From NCBI RefSeq assembly GCF_000482505.1, contig NZ_AXVL01000010.1:1-64000 (forward strand): a stretch of DNA of 64,000 bases, read 5' to 3'. Positions 34,717-44,803 of the stretch are shown piece after piece; positions within the stretch are counted from its first letter, which is position 1; the number at the start of each line of letters is the position of its first letter. The position numbers and the translations under genes were made by a program. Source of the stretch: Leptotrichia trevisanii DSM 22070 (GTDB lineage Bacteria; Fusobacteriota; Fusobacteriia; Fusobacteriales; Leptotrichiaceae). The notes below the pieces were generated by a model, which was not told the origin of the DNA, did not search any database, and saw nothing but the letters and a program-made list of their open reading frames with translations.

Positions 34717-36816
34717 ATGTTTGAAGAGAAAATTTATGGTTTTAATTTAGGAAACCAGAAAATTAAAATAAGTACAGGAAAAATTGCACGTCAGGCTGGA
34801 GGTTCAGTTGTTGTTCAATGTGGGGGAACAATGCTGCTTGTTACGGCGACTAGAAGTAAGGACGTCAAGGAAGGGCAGGATTTTTTCCCGTTGACTGTTG
34901 ATTATATTGAAAAATTTTATGCATCAGGGAAATTTCCAGGTGGATTTATAAAAAGGGAAACTAAGCCAGGAACTGATGAAGTCCTGATTTCAAGATTGAT
35001 TGACAGGCCAATCAGGCCATTATTTCCAGAAGGATTTTTAAATTCTGTCCATATTGTAATTACAGTGCTTTCCTATGATGAAGTGAATTTTCCTGAAAAT
35101 CTTGCTACAATCGGTGTTTCTGCCGCTTTGGGATTATCAGATATTCCGTTTGCGGGAACTGTGGCTGGAGTTACAGTTGGATACATTAACGGGGAATACA
35201 TCTTAAATCCTACAGGGGAGCAGCTGTTAGAAAGTGAAATTCAATTATCAGTTGCAGGTACAAAAGATGCCGTAACAATGGTAGAGGCTGGAGCTAAGGA
35301 AGTTTCTGAGGAAGTAATGCTGGAAGCGATTATGTTTGGGCATGAGAGAATTAAGGAAATTTGTGCAGAACAGGATAAGTTCCTGGCACAGTTTGATGTA
35401 CAGAAATATGAATTTGAGAAAAAGGAAGTAGAGCCTGAAATCAAGGAATTTATTGATGGCTTTGAAAGTGAAGTTGAAAATGCGATTATGACGCCAGGCA
35501 AACTGGAAAAATATGAGGCAATTGACAATTTGGAGATAGAACTTTTTGAAAGATATATTGAAAAACTTGAAAATGAAGAAAAGGAAATTGACGAAAACAC
35601 TGAAAAAGAGTTTAAGAAATATTATAGAGATGTGGAAAAAAGACTTGTCAGAGATGCTATTTTGTACAAGCAATACCGTGCTGATGGGCGTCAAACTACT
35701 GAAATCCGTCCAATTGATGTGGAAATAGACACACTTCCAGTGCCACACGGTTCTGCATTATTCACACGTGGGGAAACTCAGGCATTGGTTGTTGCAACGC
35801 TTGGAAGTAAGGAAGATGAGCAAATTATTGATGGAATGGAAGATGAAACACGTAAAAAATTCTTCCTGCATTATAATTTCCCGCCATATTCAGTTGGAGA
35901 AGCTGGATTTATGCGTGCACCTGGGCGTCGTGAACTGGGACATGGAAACTTGGCTGAAAGAGCGTTAAAATACGTTATGCCGGAACAAGACAAATTCCCA
36001 TACACAGTAAGACTTGTTTCTGAAATCACAGAATCAAACGGATCTTCATCCCAAGCTACAATTTGTGGAGGATCACTTGCATTAATGGCGGCTGGAGTGC
36101 CTATAAAGTCAACCGTTGCAGGAATTGCAATGGGACTTATAAAAGAAGGGGATACATTTACTGTTCTTACTGATATTCAGGGACTCGAAGATCATTTAGG
36201 AGATATGGACTTTAAAGTTGCAGGGACAAAGGATGGAATTACTGCGATTCAGATGGATATAAAAATTGAGGGAATTACAAGGGAAATAATGGAAATTGCT
36301 TTAAGACAGGCATTGGAAGGAAGATTGTTCATTATTGATAAAATGGAAGCTGTAATTAGTGAGCCAAGAGCGGAAGTTTCTGAAAATGCACCAAAAATTG
36401 AGATTCTTAAAATCAACCCTGATAAAATTGCTGGGCTTATTGGGCCAGGTGGAAAAGTTATCAGAGCGATTATTGATGAAACTGGAGTTTCAATAGATAT
36501 CGAAGATGACGGAACTGTTTCGATTTTTGGAAAAGATTTGGAAAATATGAAAAAAGCATTGGAACTTGTAAAAAGACAGACACAATCCGTTGAGTTAAAT
36601 GAGGTTTACGAAGGAAAAGTTACAAAATTGATGAAATTTGGTGCATTTGTAGAAGTGCTGCCAGGGAAAGAAGGGCTTTTACATATTTCTGAAATAAGTA
36701 ACAAGAGAGTGGAAAAAACAGAAGATGCCTTAAAAGAAGGGCAAAATGTAAGAGTTAAAGTAATCTCGATGGAAAGTGAAGATAAATTTAACTTAAGTAT
36801 GAAGACATTGTTATAA
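34717..36816 (+). CDS. pnp: Polyribonucleotide nucleotidyltransferase (PNPase)
   Basis: 699 residues, full length. Two RNase PH-like domains enclose a helical linker; the second carries the active-site pattern [23 protein letters not shown] and [22 protein letters not shown] domain ([14 protein letters not shown]-like, seen as [20 protein letters not shown]) and an S1 domain ([29 protein letters not shown]) close the protein. It degrades RNA 3' to 5' with phosphate. First gene of a unit with pgsA and a YggT protein. Confidence 0.97.
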   Translation: MFEEKIYGFNLGNQKIKISTGKIARQAGGSVVVQCGGTMLLVTATRSKDVKEGQDFFPLTVDYIEKFYASGKFPGGFIKRETKPGTDEVLISRLIDRPIRPLFPEGFLNSVHIVITVLSYDEVNFPENLATIGVSAALGLSDIPFAGTVAGVTVGYINGEYILNPTGEQLLESEIQLSVAGTKDAVTMVEAGAKEVSEEVMLEAIMFGHERIKEICAEQDKFLAQFDVQKYEFEKKEVEPEIKEFIDGFESEVENAIMTPGKLEKYEAIDNLEIELFERYIEKLENEEKEIDENTEKEFKKYYRDVEKRLVRDAILYKQYRADGRQTTEIRPIDVEIDTLPVPHGSALFTRGETQALVVATLGSKEDEQIIDGMEDETRKKFFLHYNFPPYSVGEAGFMRAPGRRELGHGNLAERALKYVMPEQDKFPYTVRLVSEITESNGSSSQATICGGSLALMAAGVPIKSTVAGIAMGLIKEGDTFTVLTDIQGLEDHLGDMDFKVAGTKDGITAIQMDIKIEGITREIMEIALRQALEGRLFIIDKMEAVISEPRAEVSENAPKIEILKINPDKIAGLIGPGGKVIRAIIDETGVSIDIEDDGTVSIFGKDLENMKKALELVKRQTQSVELNEVYEGKVTKLMKFGAFVEVLPGKEGLLHISEISNKRVEKTEDALKEGQNVRVKVISMESEDKFNLSMKTLL

Positions 36817-36859
36817 TTAAATTCAGGATTTTACTATATATTCAAGGAGTGTGGGAAGA

Positions 36860-37414
36860 ATGAAAATGAATTTACCTAATAAATTGGCAACATTAAGAAT
36901 AATTCTAGTTATTCCGTTTGTAATTTTTTTGAGTTTGGCTCTGGAATTTTCTGAAAATACAGCGATTGCTGTAATAATGAGAATATTTGCAGCCATTATT
37001 TTTGTGGGAGCTGCCATTACAGACTATTATGATGGAAAAATTGCAAGAAAATACAATTTAATTACGAATTTAGGAAAACTGCTGGATCCATTAGCTGATA
37101 AAATTCTTGTTATTTCGGCTCTAGTAACACTTGCAAAATTTAATCAGATAAGCCTTTGGTTTGTAATAATAATAATTTTTAGGGAACTGCTCATAACTGG
37201 ACTTCGTTCAATTGTAGCTGCTGAAGGTGTAATAATAGCTGCTGAAAGTCTTGGAAAATGGAAAACTGCAACTCAAATGGTTGCACTTACTTTAATAATT
37301 CTAATACCTTTCAGCTTTACAATAAACAACATACTACTGCTAATTCCGCTAATACTGACTATAGTTTCAGGAATTGAATATGTTTTAAAATGTAAAAATA
37401 TTTTAAATAAATAA
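36860..37414 (+). CDS. pgsA: CDP-diacylglycerol--glycerol-3-phosphate 3-phosphatidyltransferase
   Basis: 184 residues from ATG 36860, ten bases after AAGGAG; GTG 36851 is the alternative. The CDP-alcohol phosphotransferase motif DYYDGKIARKYNLITNLGKLLDPLADK, with its spaced aspartates and DG/AR pairs, is complete. It makes phosphatidylglycerol phosphate in the inner membrane and has about five helices. Confidence 0.93.
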   Translation: MKMNLPNKLATLRIILVIPFVIFLSLALEFSENTAIAVIMRIFAAIIFVGAAITDYYDGKIARKYNLITNLGKLLDPLADKILVISALVTLAKFNQISLWFVIIIIFRELLITGLRSIVAAEGVIIAAESLGKWKTATQMVALTLIILIPFSFTINNILLLIPLILTIVSGIEYVLKCKNILNK

Positions 37415-37469
37415 TAAAAATCAAACCTTGGAATTGCTTTTCAAGGTTAAATTTTTTGGAGGTACAATT

Positions 37470-37736
37470 TTGGATATTATTGAAGTAATATTAAAAATGT
37501 TTAATTTATACACTATTCTTATTTTATTAAATATTTTAGGAACATGGATTGATCCGTATAATCAAATGGCACTTTTCCAATGGGTAAGAAAATTTACAGA
37601 ACCTTACCTGAAACTATTTAAAATCGTAATTCCGATAGGAAATATGAATTTAGATATGTCTGGAATTATAGGACTAATTGTATTGGATGTTATAAAGGAA
37701 ATATTTTTAAGAGCTTTTTCATTAGGAACATTTTAA
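37470..37736 (+). CDS. YggT-family membrane protein
   Basis: 88 residues from TTG 37470, which follows TTGGAGG at 37455-37461. Two hydrophobic segments surround the family signature TWIDPYNQMALFQWVRKFTEPYLKLFK (NPxxxxI-like conserved region). YggT proteins sit in the membrane and are linked to osmotic adaptation or cell division; role here unproven. Follows pgsA by 55 bases. Confidence 0.82.
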   Translation: MDIIEVILKMFNLYTILILLNILGTWIDPYNQMALFQWVRKFTEPYLKLFKIVIPIGNMNLDMSGIIGLIVLDVIKEIFLRAFSLGTF

Positions 37737-37986
37737 TACGGTTATTTAAAGTTGTCAAAGTTTATTAGTACAGCTTTTTAGATTAACCAAAACGAATACT
37801 AAACGCAATTTCGTTAAAGGAATAAAAAATATAAATAAAAAAACTGTTGTTAATAAAACTTGCAGGAACTAAGATTAAAAACAATAAGAATATCACCTTT
37901 TCTAAGATAAGAGGAGTAAAATAATTAACATTAAATTACTTAAATTAGACAATAGGAAATTTTATGAAAGAGGAGAATCTAAAATT

Positions 37987-39126
37987 ATGAAATTAAAAAG
38001 AGTTTTAACTACATCGTTTATGGCGGCTGCTCTTACAGCAACAGCGGCAGTTTCTAAAGATACAGATATTTTGCATAACAAGCAAATTGTTCAAAATACG
38101 AATATAACAGGGGATATGTACAGTGCACAAAATGCGTTTTCGGCAGTTTACGAGAAGGCGAAGGATTCAGTTGTAAACATAAGAACTAAAAAAACAATTG
38201 TGGTGGAAACATATAATCCGCTTGAAGCGTTTTTATTTGGAACATCTGGAAGAAGACAGCAAAGACGTGAATCTGGAAGTTTGGGTTCTGGATTTATAAT
38301 TTCGAGTGATGGATATATGATGACAAATAATCACGTTATTGACGGAGCTGATGAAATTTATGTAAAATTATCTGACGGACATGAATATTTGGCAAAATTA
38401 GTCGGGACATCACCAGAAGTGGATATTGCAATTTTAAAAGTAAATGCCAACAGAACGTTTAAACCATTGAAATTTGCTGATTCCGATAGTATAAAAATTG
38501 GACACTGGGCAATTGCATTTGGAAATCCGTTAGGGCTAAACAGTTCGATGACAGTGGGAGTAATTGGAGCCTCTGGAAGAAGTTCGTTAGGAATTGAGCA
38601 AGTTGAGAACTTTATTCAGACGGATGCTTCTATTAATCAAGGAAACAGTGGTGGCCCGCTTCTTAACATTAATGGGGATGTTATCGGTGTAAATACTGCG
38701 ATTTATTCTACAAATGGAGGAAGTGTCGGATTAAGTTTTGCAATTCCATCAAACTTGGCTGAAAACGTAAGAGATTCCATAATAAAAAATGGTAGATATG
38801 AACGTCCATACATTGGAATTTCTGTACTTGATTTGACACAGGAAATTAAACGAGAGAGAAGAATTTCGTATTCAACAGGTATTTTAATACAACAAGTTTA
38901 TCCAAATTCGCCGGCAGCAAAATACGGACTAAAAGCAAATGATTTGATCCTTGAAATCAATGGAAAACGTGTAACATCAGCAGGAGCATTCATTGGAGAG
39001 CTTGCAGCTAAGAAAATTGGAGAAACAGTTAATCTGAAAGTTGTATCAAATGGAAAAGAAAAAAATATTTCTATGAAGTTGGAATCATTTAATTATCAAC
39101 AACAAAGACTTCAACAAAGAAGATAA
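37987..39126 (+). CDS. HtrA/DegQ-type serine protease with PDZ domain
   Basis: 379 residues with a signal peptide at 1-21. The trypsin-like domain carries the triad H116 (TNNHVID), D146 (EVDIAIL) and S221 (GNSGGPLL). A PDZ domain lies at about 275-365 (RPYIGISVLDLT...SPAAKYGLKANDLILEINGK). Periplasmic quality control of misfolded proteins. Only one PDZ domain, as in DegS-like or HhoB forms. The 250 bases upstream hold no clear -35/-10 pair that I could settle. Confidence 0.94.
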   Translation: MKLKRVLTTSFMAAALTATAAVSKDTDILHNKQIVQNTNITGDMYSAQNAFSAVYEKAKDSVVNIRTKKTIVVETYNPLEAFLFGTSGRRQQRRESGSLGSGFIISSDGYMMTNNHVIDGADEIYVKLSDGHEYLAKLVGTSPEVDIAILKVNANRTFKPLKFADSDSIKIGHWAIAFGNPLGLNSSMTVGVIGASGRSSLGIEQVENFIQTDASINQGNSGGPLLNINGDVIGVNTAIYSTNGGSVGLSFAIPSNLAENVRDSIIKNGRYERPYIGISVLDLTQEIKRERRISYSTGILIQQVYPNSPAAKYGLKANDLILEINGKRVTSAGAFIGELAAKKIGETVNLKVVSNGKEKNISMKLESFNYQQQRLQQRR

Positions 39127-39149
39127 TAATTATTAGAAGTTATAAAAAA

Positions 39150-39190
39150 ATAGGCTTTCCCGAAACATTTTTTGAGATAGCCTTTTTTAA
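39150..39190 (+). terminator. Terminator after htrA
   Basis: TAGGCT at 39151-39156 pairs with AGCCT at 39179-39183, followed by TTTTTT; partial pairing continues inside. It also lies downstream of the minus-strand kinase remnant. Confidence 0.65.
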
Positions 39191-39203
39191 TTTTTTTTAT
39201 ATT

Positions 39204-39365
39204 TATTCATTTTCATAATCAATTTTTTTAAACAGCATTTTTATATCAAGTCCATCTTTTCTGTTTTCCAGATAAATTTCCCCGTCATTTAGTAAGATTA
39301 TATCTTTCATAATTGAAAGCCCAAGTCCTGCACCTTTTTTAGTATTTTTACCTTGAAAATTACAA
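39204..39365 (-). pseudogene. C-terminal fragment of a sensor histidine kinase
   Basis: The minus strand here encodes GAGLGLSIMKDIILLNDGEIYLENRKDG and a short tail ending KKIDYENE. This is the G2 box and C-terminus of a HATPase_c domain. Everything upstream of the ATP lid is missing, including the phosphorylated histidine. It directly follows the broken end of the response regulator gene. Confidence 0.75.
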
Positions 39366-39980
39366 TTAAACAATTTTTTCTTTTCCCAATTTTTGTCTTG
39401 TTTTTTTTATTGTGCTGTCGAGAAGGTTGTCGCTGGCTTCCCAACCCCATATTTTTTCAACAATTCTATCCCGTGAAACAATTTCCTCTTTATGTTCAAT
39501 CAATAGCTTAACTAATTCAAATTCCGTCTTTGTCAATAAGATAGGTTTATCTTCCAAATAGACAGAATAATTTTCTGTATTTAATTTTAAAGTTTTGTAG
39601 ACAATCTGGGAAACTTTCTCCTTTCTAATATTTATATCAATTCTTGTATCAAGCTCCAAAAAATCAAAAGGTTTTGTAACATAATCGCTCGCTCCTGATT
39701 TTAATAATTCAACTTTTTCTTCCGTATTATTTTTCGCAGAAACAACAATTATTGGAACTTTCGATATTTTTCTAACATTTTTACAAACTTCATTCCCTTC
39801 CATCGAAGGAAGTCCCAAATCCAGAAGCATCAAATCATAAAAGTCCCTTTTTTTGTCAATTTCATTTAATGCATCAATTCCATTTTCGATTATTGTTATT
39901 TCGTGATTTTTTCGTTCCAGCTGTAATTTTAAAATCCGTGATATTTTTTTATCATCTTCAACAATCAGTATTTTTCCCAT
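39366..39980 (-). pseudogene. OmpR-type response regulator, C-terminally disrupted
   Basis: 204 residues. The receiver domain is complete (VEDDKKISR, phospho-acceptor Asp in LMLLDLGLPSMEG, Lys in YVTKPFDF). The winged-helix output domain is present up to IWGWEASDNLLDSTIKKTRQKLGKEKIV, then stops before the wing sequence (IxTVRGxGYxL) that normally ends the family. The adjacent kinase fragment suggests one deletion removed the end of this gene and most of the kinase. It may still fold, but DNA binding is probably impaired. Confidence 0.7.
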
Positions 39981-40322
39981 TTTTATTTTATCTTTTTCCT
40001 TCCTAAAAATTTATTCAGTTTAAATTCATTTTTAAATTTATTTTTTGTGGTATTATTAATTATCAAAATATTATATCTAACATTTTACAACAAAAATAAG
40101 AAGATGTAAATTAAATAACTAATAATTTTTTCATTTAAAATAATAATCTTAAAAATAAAACTGGAACTTTTCATAAGTTTCTTTTTTATTTTTTTGAAGC
40201 AAAGAAAAAAAATAATAAATTTAAATATATTTGTATAAATAATTTCAGAGTGGTCATAGCCACTCTGTTTTCCTTGAAAAAAATTTTTTAAAATATACAA
40301 AAACAAAAATCACAAAAAATCT
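39981..40322. other. Non-coding stretch, about 340 bases
   Basis: Very AT-rich. I see no convincing gene; a 73-codon minus-strand ORF here is low complexity. It holds an 8-bp perfect hairpin, CAGAGTGG/CCACTCTG at 40246-40267, which lies just after bioB on the minus strand and may end that transcript although its T-run is weak. The sequence TTATTCAGTTTAAATTCATT near 40012 recurs near 42200. Confidence 0.5.
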
Positions 40323-41342
40323 TTAAATTTTATAGCCTAATTCTATTACCATATTCTTATCTTTTTCTATTGTTGTTCCTGTAGTTGTTAAAAAATTTCC
40401 TGTAAGTGCAGAATTGATTCCACATTTTAAACCATCTTTTACATAATTTCCTAATTTAATTCTTCCTCCAGCATATCTTAAATGAATTTTGGGCATAATA
40501 AAACGGTAAATAGATATAGTCTTTAAAATTTCTAATGGCTCTACTGCTTTATTATTCTCAAATGGAGTTCCAGGAATTGGAGTTAAAATATTTATCGGAA
40601 CAGAATTGACTTTCAATTCTTTCAAATCAAATGCCATATCAATCCTATCTTCAATAGTTTCCCCTAAACCAAATATTCCTCCACTACAAACATTTAACCC
40701 AATTGCTTTTGCATTTTTTATAGTATTAACTCTATCATCATAAGTGTGAGATGTACAGACATTAGGATAAAATCTTCTCGATGTTTCTAGATTGTGATGA
40801 TACGTCGAAATACCTGCATTAGCCAATTTTTGTAATGCTTCTTTTGTACAGATACCGTGAGAAGCACAAAGGCTTAATTTATCAGTATGTTTTCGTAAAA
40901 ATTCATAAATTTCAACTAATTTATCCAATTCTTTCTCATTTCCATTAAATCCTCTACCGCTTGTTACAAGTGAAAATCTATGAGCACCTTCATTTTCATT
41001 TCTTTTAGCTTCACAAAGTGCTATTTCCTTTGAAATAAGTCCATAGACGTCTACTGCTGTTTTAAAATGAACTGACTGTGCACAGTATTTGCAGTTTTCG
41101 GAGCACTTTCCAGATTTTGCATTAATAATGGTGCATAAATCAAAATTTTTTCCACAGAATGTTTCTCTAATTTGATTTGCTGCTTCAAAAAGTATGTTTA
41201 AAGTTTCCATATCATTGTTAGGAATTTGTGATAAAGAAATTGCCTCTTTACGAGTTATCTCGTATTTTTCATTTATAATTTTATTTTTTAAATTTGATAT
41301 AAATTTAACTAGGTCAATTTGATTATTATTATTTTTTGACAT
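40323..41342 (-). CDS. bioB: Biotin synthase
   Basis: 339 residues from ATG 41342, which follows GAAAGG; an upstream in-frame ATG at 41369 has no ribosome site. The radical-SAM cluster cysteines are C80, C84 and C87 in GKCSENCKYCAQS. Further conserved parts are NLETSRRFYPNVCTSHTYDDR and GGIFGLGET. It inserts sulfur into dethiobiotin. No bioA, bioD or bioF is nearby, so it probably uses imported or scavenged dethiobiotin. Downstream of bioY on the same strand. Confidence 0.95.
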   Translation of the reverse strand: MSKNNNNQIDLVKFISNLKNKIINEKYEITRKEAISLSQIPNNDMETLNILFEAANQIRETFCGKNFDLCTIINAKSGKCSENCKYCAQSVHFKTAVDVYGLISKEIALCEAKRNENEGAHRFSLVTSGRGFNGNEKELDKLVEIYEFLRKHTDKLSLCASHGICTKEALQKLANAGISTYHHNLETSRRFYPNVCTSHTYDDRVNTIKNAKAIGLNVCSGGIFGLGETIEDRIDMAFDLKELKVNSVPINILTPIPGTPFENNKAVEPLEILKTISIYRFIMPKIHLRYAGGRIKLGNYVKDGLKCGINSALTGNFLTTTGTTIEKDKNMVIELGYKI

Positions 41343-41405
41343 TTCTTTTTTTCCTTTCTTTGTATTCAAAAAATTGTATTAATCGAAGATACAATAATAT
41401 AAATA

Positions 41406-41440
41406 AAAAATCTCCTAAAATTTTTATAAAGGAGATTTTT
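41406..41440. terminator. Perfect hairpin between bioY and bioB
   Basis: AAAAATCTCCT (41406-41416) pairs fully with AGGAGATTTTT (41430-41440), 11 bp, with T-runs on both strands. It can terminate or attenuate the bioY transcript before bioB. Confidence 0.8.
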
Positions 41441-41460
41441 CGTTCAACAAATAAAATAAC

Positions 41461-42036
41461 TTAATTTTTATTTTTTTTTATAAATTTCCATAATCTTGGA
41501 AATAAAAGAGTTGCAGCAACTGCTTTTAGCATATCTCCAGGAATAAAAGGAAGTACACCGGCCATAAATACATTTTTAATAGGCACAAATAACATCAATA
41601 CTAATGCACCTAATATCAAAATAATGACACTTACAAGTAATAGTGAAAGAAATGTCTTCACATAAGATTTTGCAATACCTTTATCAGATAAAAATCCTAA
41701 AATTACTGTAGCTGCAATATATCCTAAAATATATCCTCCTGTTGGTGAAAACAACGAACCTGCTTTAAATCCAGCAAAAATTGGAGCTCCTAAACTACCT
41801 GCTGCAACATAGGAAAGCACAGTTGCTGTTCCCAATTTTCTACCATATAATAACGCTATTAATATTATTCCAAGCGATCCTAGTGAAATAGGTACAGGAG
41901 TAAAATAAAGCGGTATTATAAGTTGCGACATTATTGATAAAAATATAACTCCGCTCAATACCAAAAAGATACTTTTTAAAAATTCTTTTTCTTTTGTTTT
42001 AATTTTTATGCTGTTACTTAAAATATTTTGTTTCAT
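41461..42036 (-). CDS. bioY: Biotin transporter, BioY
   Basis: 191 residues, six hydrophobic helices. The BioY signature is visible as FTPVPISLGSLGIILIALLYG and GGYILGYIAA. It is the substrate-specific S component of an ECF or solitary biotin importer. It is controlled by a promoter overlapped by two palindromes. Confidence 0.93.
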   Translation of the reverse strand: MKQNILSNSIKIKTKEKEFLKSIFLVLSGVIFLSIMSQLIIPLYFTPVPISLGSLGIILIALLYGRKLGTATVLSYVAAGSLGAPIFAGFKAGSLFSPTGGYILGYIAATVILGFLSDKGIAKSYVKTFLSLLLVSVIILILGALVLMLFVPIKNVFMAGVLPFIPGDMLKAVAATLLFPRLWKFIKKNKN

Positions 42037-42070
42037 AAAAATACCTCCATTATTTTAATTTTATAATATT

Positions 42071-42120
42071 ATAGCACATGTTATTTATATAATTATAACA
42101 CCTGTTATATAAAAAGTCAA
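42071..42120 (-). promoter_or_regulatory. bioY promoter with two tandem palindromic operators
   Basis: On the minus strand TTGACT (42115-42120) and TATAAT (42092-42097) are 17 bases apart. TATAACACCTGTTATA (42094-42109) overlaps the -10 and spacer, and the related ATAGCACATGTTAT (42071-42084) lies at or just past the transcription start. The centres are 24 bases apart. Together they look like operators for a biotin-sensing repressor; which protein binds is unknown. Confidence 0.7.
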
Positions 42121-42599
42121 CAAATTTTTTTAACGAACACTTTAATATTACTAAATAATATATTAATAACCCAAGTGCAACAAAAATCAAGAATTTTTTA
42201 TTCAGTTTAAATTCATTTAAATGTTAATGTTACTTATCTTAAAAATATTATATCAAAAATGTTTAAAAATAAAGGAGAAATTGTAAAAACAAGTTTTGTT
42301 CCATTTTATAGAAAATTTAATATTGGAATTTTTAAAAGAAAAGTTGCCTAATTAAAATACATTTTACTAACTTTCTCAAATTATAAAGAACTGTTAAGAA
42401 AATAAATTTTTCAAACGGTTCTTTTTTTCTTAAAATTTTATTAAATAATATTTTTTAAATCAATTTATTTGGCATTCAAACGAAAAAAATTTAGATTAAA
42501 AATATGATTTTAAATGTATAATAAAGGTGTATTTATTAAATTACTTAGAATTATTTATAATATATATGTAATTATATAAAAAATATATATTATATATCG
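42121..42599. other. Non-coding stretch upstream of the aconitase gene
   Basis: AT-rich, about 480 bases. A plus-strand hairpin with T-run at 42387-42428 (AGAACTGTT with AACGGTTCT) is an intrinsic terminator with no gene before it. A 30-codon ORF at 42259-42351 (MFKNKGEIVKTSFVPFY) has no ribosome site and may be a remnant. Confidence 0.45.
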
Positions 42600-42628
42600 T
42601 TGACACAATTAACGATTAGTAATATAAT
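42600..42628 (+). promoter_or_regulatory. Promoter of the aconitase-IDH-citrate synthase operon
   Basis: Perfect TTGACA (42600-42605) and TATAAT (42623-42628) with a 17-base spacer, then AGGAGG before the ATG. Confidence 0.85.
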
Positions 42629-42667
42629 TGAAGTATGATTGAAAAGTTATGTTAGGAGGACAACAAT

Positions 42668-44647
42668 ATGTCTATGAGTAAAAATTTGAACTCTAATAAT
42701 ATGAGTTTAACGTATAAGATTTTGGCTAAAAATCTTTTGAAGGGTGAATTAAAGGCGGGGAATGAAATTGCGGTTAGAGTTCATCAGACACTTACACAGG
42801 ATTCCACGGGAACGATGGCTTATTTACAGTTAAATGCGATGAATGTTGATAAAGTTGCAACTGAGATTTCTGTGGCTTATGTTGATCACAATATGTTGCA
42901 GTCAAGTTTTGAGAATGCAGATGATCATGAATTTATTAAAACGTCGGCTGAAAAGCATAACATTGTTTTTTCAAAACCAGGAAATGGGATTTGTCACAGA
43001 TTGCATCTGGAGAGATTTGGAAAGCCAGGGAAAATATTAATTGGTTCAGATAGTCATACTCCCACTGGGGGAGGACTTGGAATGCTTGCGATTGGAGCAG
43101 GAGGGCTTGATGTTGCGATTGGAATGGCACGGGGACTTTATTATTTGAAAGTGCCGAAAGTTTATAATATCGAGCTGAAAGGGAAATTGCAGCCCTGGGT
43201 GTCGGCAAAAGATGTTATTTTATACGTCTTGAAACAGCTTACAGTAAAAGGTGGAGTAGGATATGTAATGGAATATACTGGTGATGGGATTAAATCTTTA
43301 TCAGTTGAGGACAGGGCGACAATTACCAATATGGGAGCTGAATTAGGAGCGACAACATCAATTTTTCCAAGTGATGAATATACAAGGACTTTTTTGGAAA
43401 AACAGTCACGTGGAGAAGATTTTACAGAATTACTGCCTGATGAGAATGCGTTTTATGATGATAAGCTAGTTGTCAATTTGGATGAATTGGTGCCACTTGC
43501 GGCTTTTCCTCATAGTCCTGACAATGTGCATGAAATTTCAAAGTATAAGAAACTAAAAGTCGATCAGATTGCAATTGGTTCATGTACAAATTCGTCTTAT
43601 TCTGATTTTATGAAACTTGCGGCAATTTTAGACGGGAAAAAAGTTCATCCGGATGTGAGCCTTGTATTATCACCTGGTTCAAGCAATATTATGAAAATGA
43701 TTTCTGAAAATAATGCGTTGGCAAAATTTATTGCAGCTGGGGCAAGATTACTGGAAGCTGCGTGCGGGCCTTGTATTGGAATGGGGCAGGCACCAAAGAC
43801 GGATGGAATTTCGCTTAGAACGTTTAACAGAAATTTTAAGGGAAGATGTGGAACAATGAGTGCAGGAGTTTATTTAGTGAGTACAGAAACAGCGGCTGCG
43901 TCAGCAATTACAGGATATTTGACAGATCCTAGGGAATTGGGGGCAGAAATCATTGTAGAAGAGCCTGAAAAATTTGAAATATCAGATAACTATTTTATTT
44001 TCCCAAATCCAAATGAAGAGGAAGCAAAAAGAGAAAGGGAAGCAGTGAAAATTGTAATGGGGCCTAACATTAAGCCGTTTCCGATTGGGGAAGCATTACA
44101 GGACAGTATCACACGAAAAGTTATCTTAAAGACAGGAGATAACATCACGACAGATGATATTTGTCCATCAAATGCCGCATTATTACCATTCCGTTCAAAT
44201 ATTCCAAAATTATCTGAACATTGCTTTGAAACAATAATTCCTGATTTTAAGGAAAGAGCTGAAAAAAATAATGGTGGAATAGTTGTGGGTGGAGAAAATT
44301 ATGGGCAAGGTTCAAGTAGAGAGCACGCCGCATTGTTACCGCTTTATCTTGGTATAAAGGCAGTTATCGCAAAATCATTCGCAAGAATCCACAAGGCAAA
44401 CTTAATAAACAGTGGAATTATACCGCTAGAATTTGAAAATGCGGAAGATTACGACAAAATTGACGAATACGACGAATTACAGTTGTCAGATATTCCAAAT
44501 TCATTAATAAATGGAAGATTTATTGTAAAAAATATTACTAAAAATGTTGAATTTCCTGCAAAATTTAATGGTTCAGAAAGAGAGCTTAAAATATTAAAAT
44601 TTGGTGGATATTTGAAATTTGCGACAAGTGACGAGTTTTTGAGTTAG
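42668..44647 (+). CDS. Aconitate hydratase, Aquifex-type
   Basis: 659 residues, the size of the Aquifex-type aconitase subfamily, shorter than AcnA. Iron-sulfur cysteines are seen in AIGSCTNSSYSDF and EAACGPCIGMGQ. The C-terminal swivel domain carries GGENYGQGSSREHAALLP. It converts citrate to isocitrate. With the next two genes it makes the oxidative branch from oxaloacetate to 2-oxoglutarate, probably for glutamate synthesis. Confidence 0.93.
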   Translation: MSMSKNLNSNNMSLTYKILAKNLLKGELKAGNEIAVRVHQTLTQDSTGTMAYLQLNAMNVDKVATEISVAYVDHNMLQSSFENADDHEFIKTSAEKHNIVFSKPGNGICHRLHLERFGKPGKILIGSDSHTPTGGGLGMLAIGAGGLDVAIGMARGLYYLKVPKVYNIELKGKLQPWVSAKDVILYVLKQLTVKGGVGYVMEYTGDGIKSLSVEDRATITNMGAELGATTSIFPSDEYTRTFLEKQSRGEDFTELLPDENAFYDDKLVVNLDELVPLAAFPHSPDNVHEISKYKKLKVDQIAIGSCTNSSYSDFMKLAAILDGKKVHPDVSLVLSPGSSNIMKMISENNALAKFIAAGARLLEAACGPCIGMGQAPKTDGISLRTFNRNFKGRCGTMSAGVYLVSTETAAASAITGYLTDPRELGAEIIVEEPEKFEISDNYFIFPNPNEEEAKREREAVKIVMGPNIKPFPIGEALQDSITRKVILKTGDNITTDDICPSNAALLPFRSNIPKLSEHCFETIIPDFKERAEKNNGGIVVGGENYGQGSSREHAALLPLYLGIKAVIAKSFARIHKANLINSGIIPLEFENAEDYDKIDEYDELQLSDIPNSLINGRFIVKNITKNVEFPAKFNGSERELKILKFGGYLKFATSDEFLS

Positions 44648-44717
44648 TATTTCAAAATAATTAAAATATAATTTTTTTAAAATAAACAAAAAATATTATT
44701 AAACAAAATAATTTAAC

Positions 44718-44767
44718 ACTAAATCCTATTGGAAAATGGAACATTCACTGTTTAAATGGGATTTAGT
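44718..44767 (+). other. Hairpin between aconitase and isocitrate dehydrogenase genes
   Basis: ACTAAATCCTATT (44718-44730) pairs with AATGGGATTTAGT (44755-44767), 13 bp with one G-U pair, followed by TTTG. The T-run is too short for a sure terminator; attenuation or mRNA processing is possible. Confidence 0.55.
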
Positions 44768-44803
44768 TTGTATAAAATTTGAAAAAAGAAAGAGTGGTTT
44801 ATT

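Noticed and set aside
35241-35748. Long minus-strand ORFs inside pnp
   Set aside because: They lie within the highly conserved pnp coding frame, have low-complexity Ser/Phe-rich translations and no ribosome sites.
40085-40306. 73-codon minus-strand ORF
   Set aside because: Low-complexity Ile/Phe/Lys translation in a non-coding AT-rich stretch, no ribosome site.
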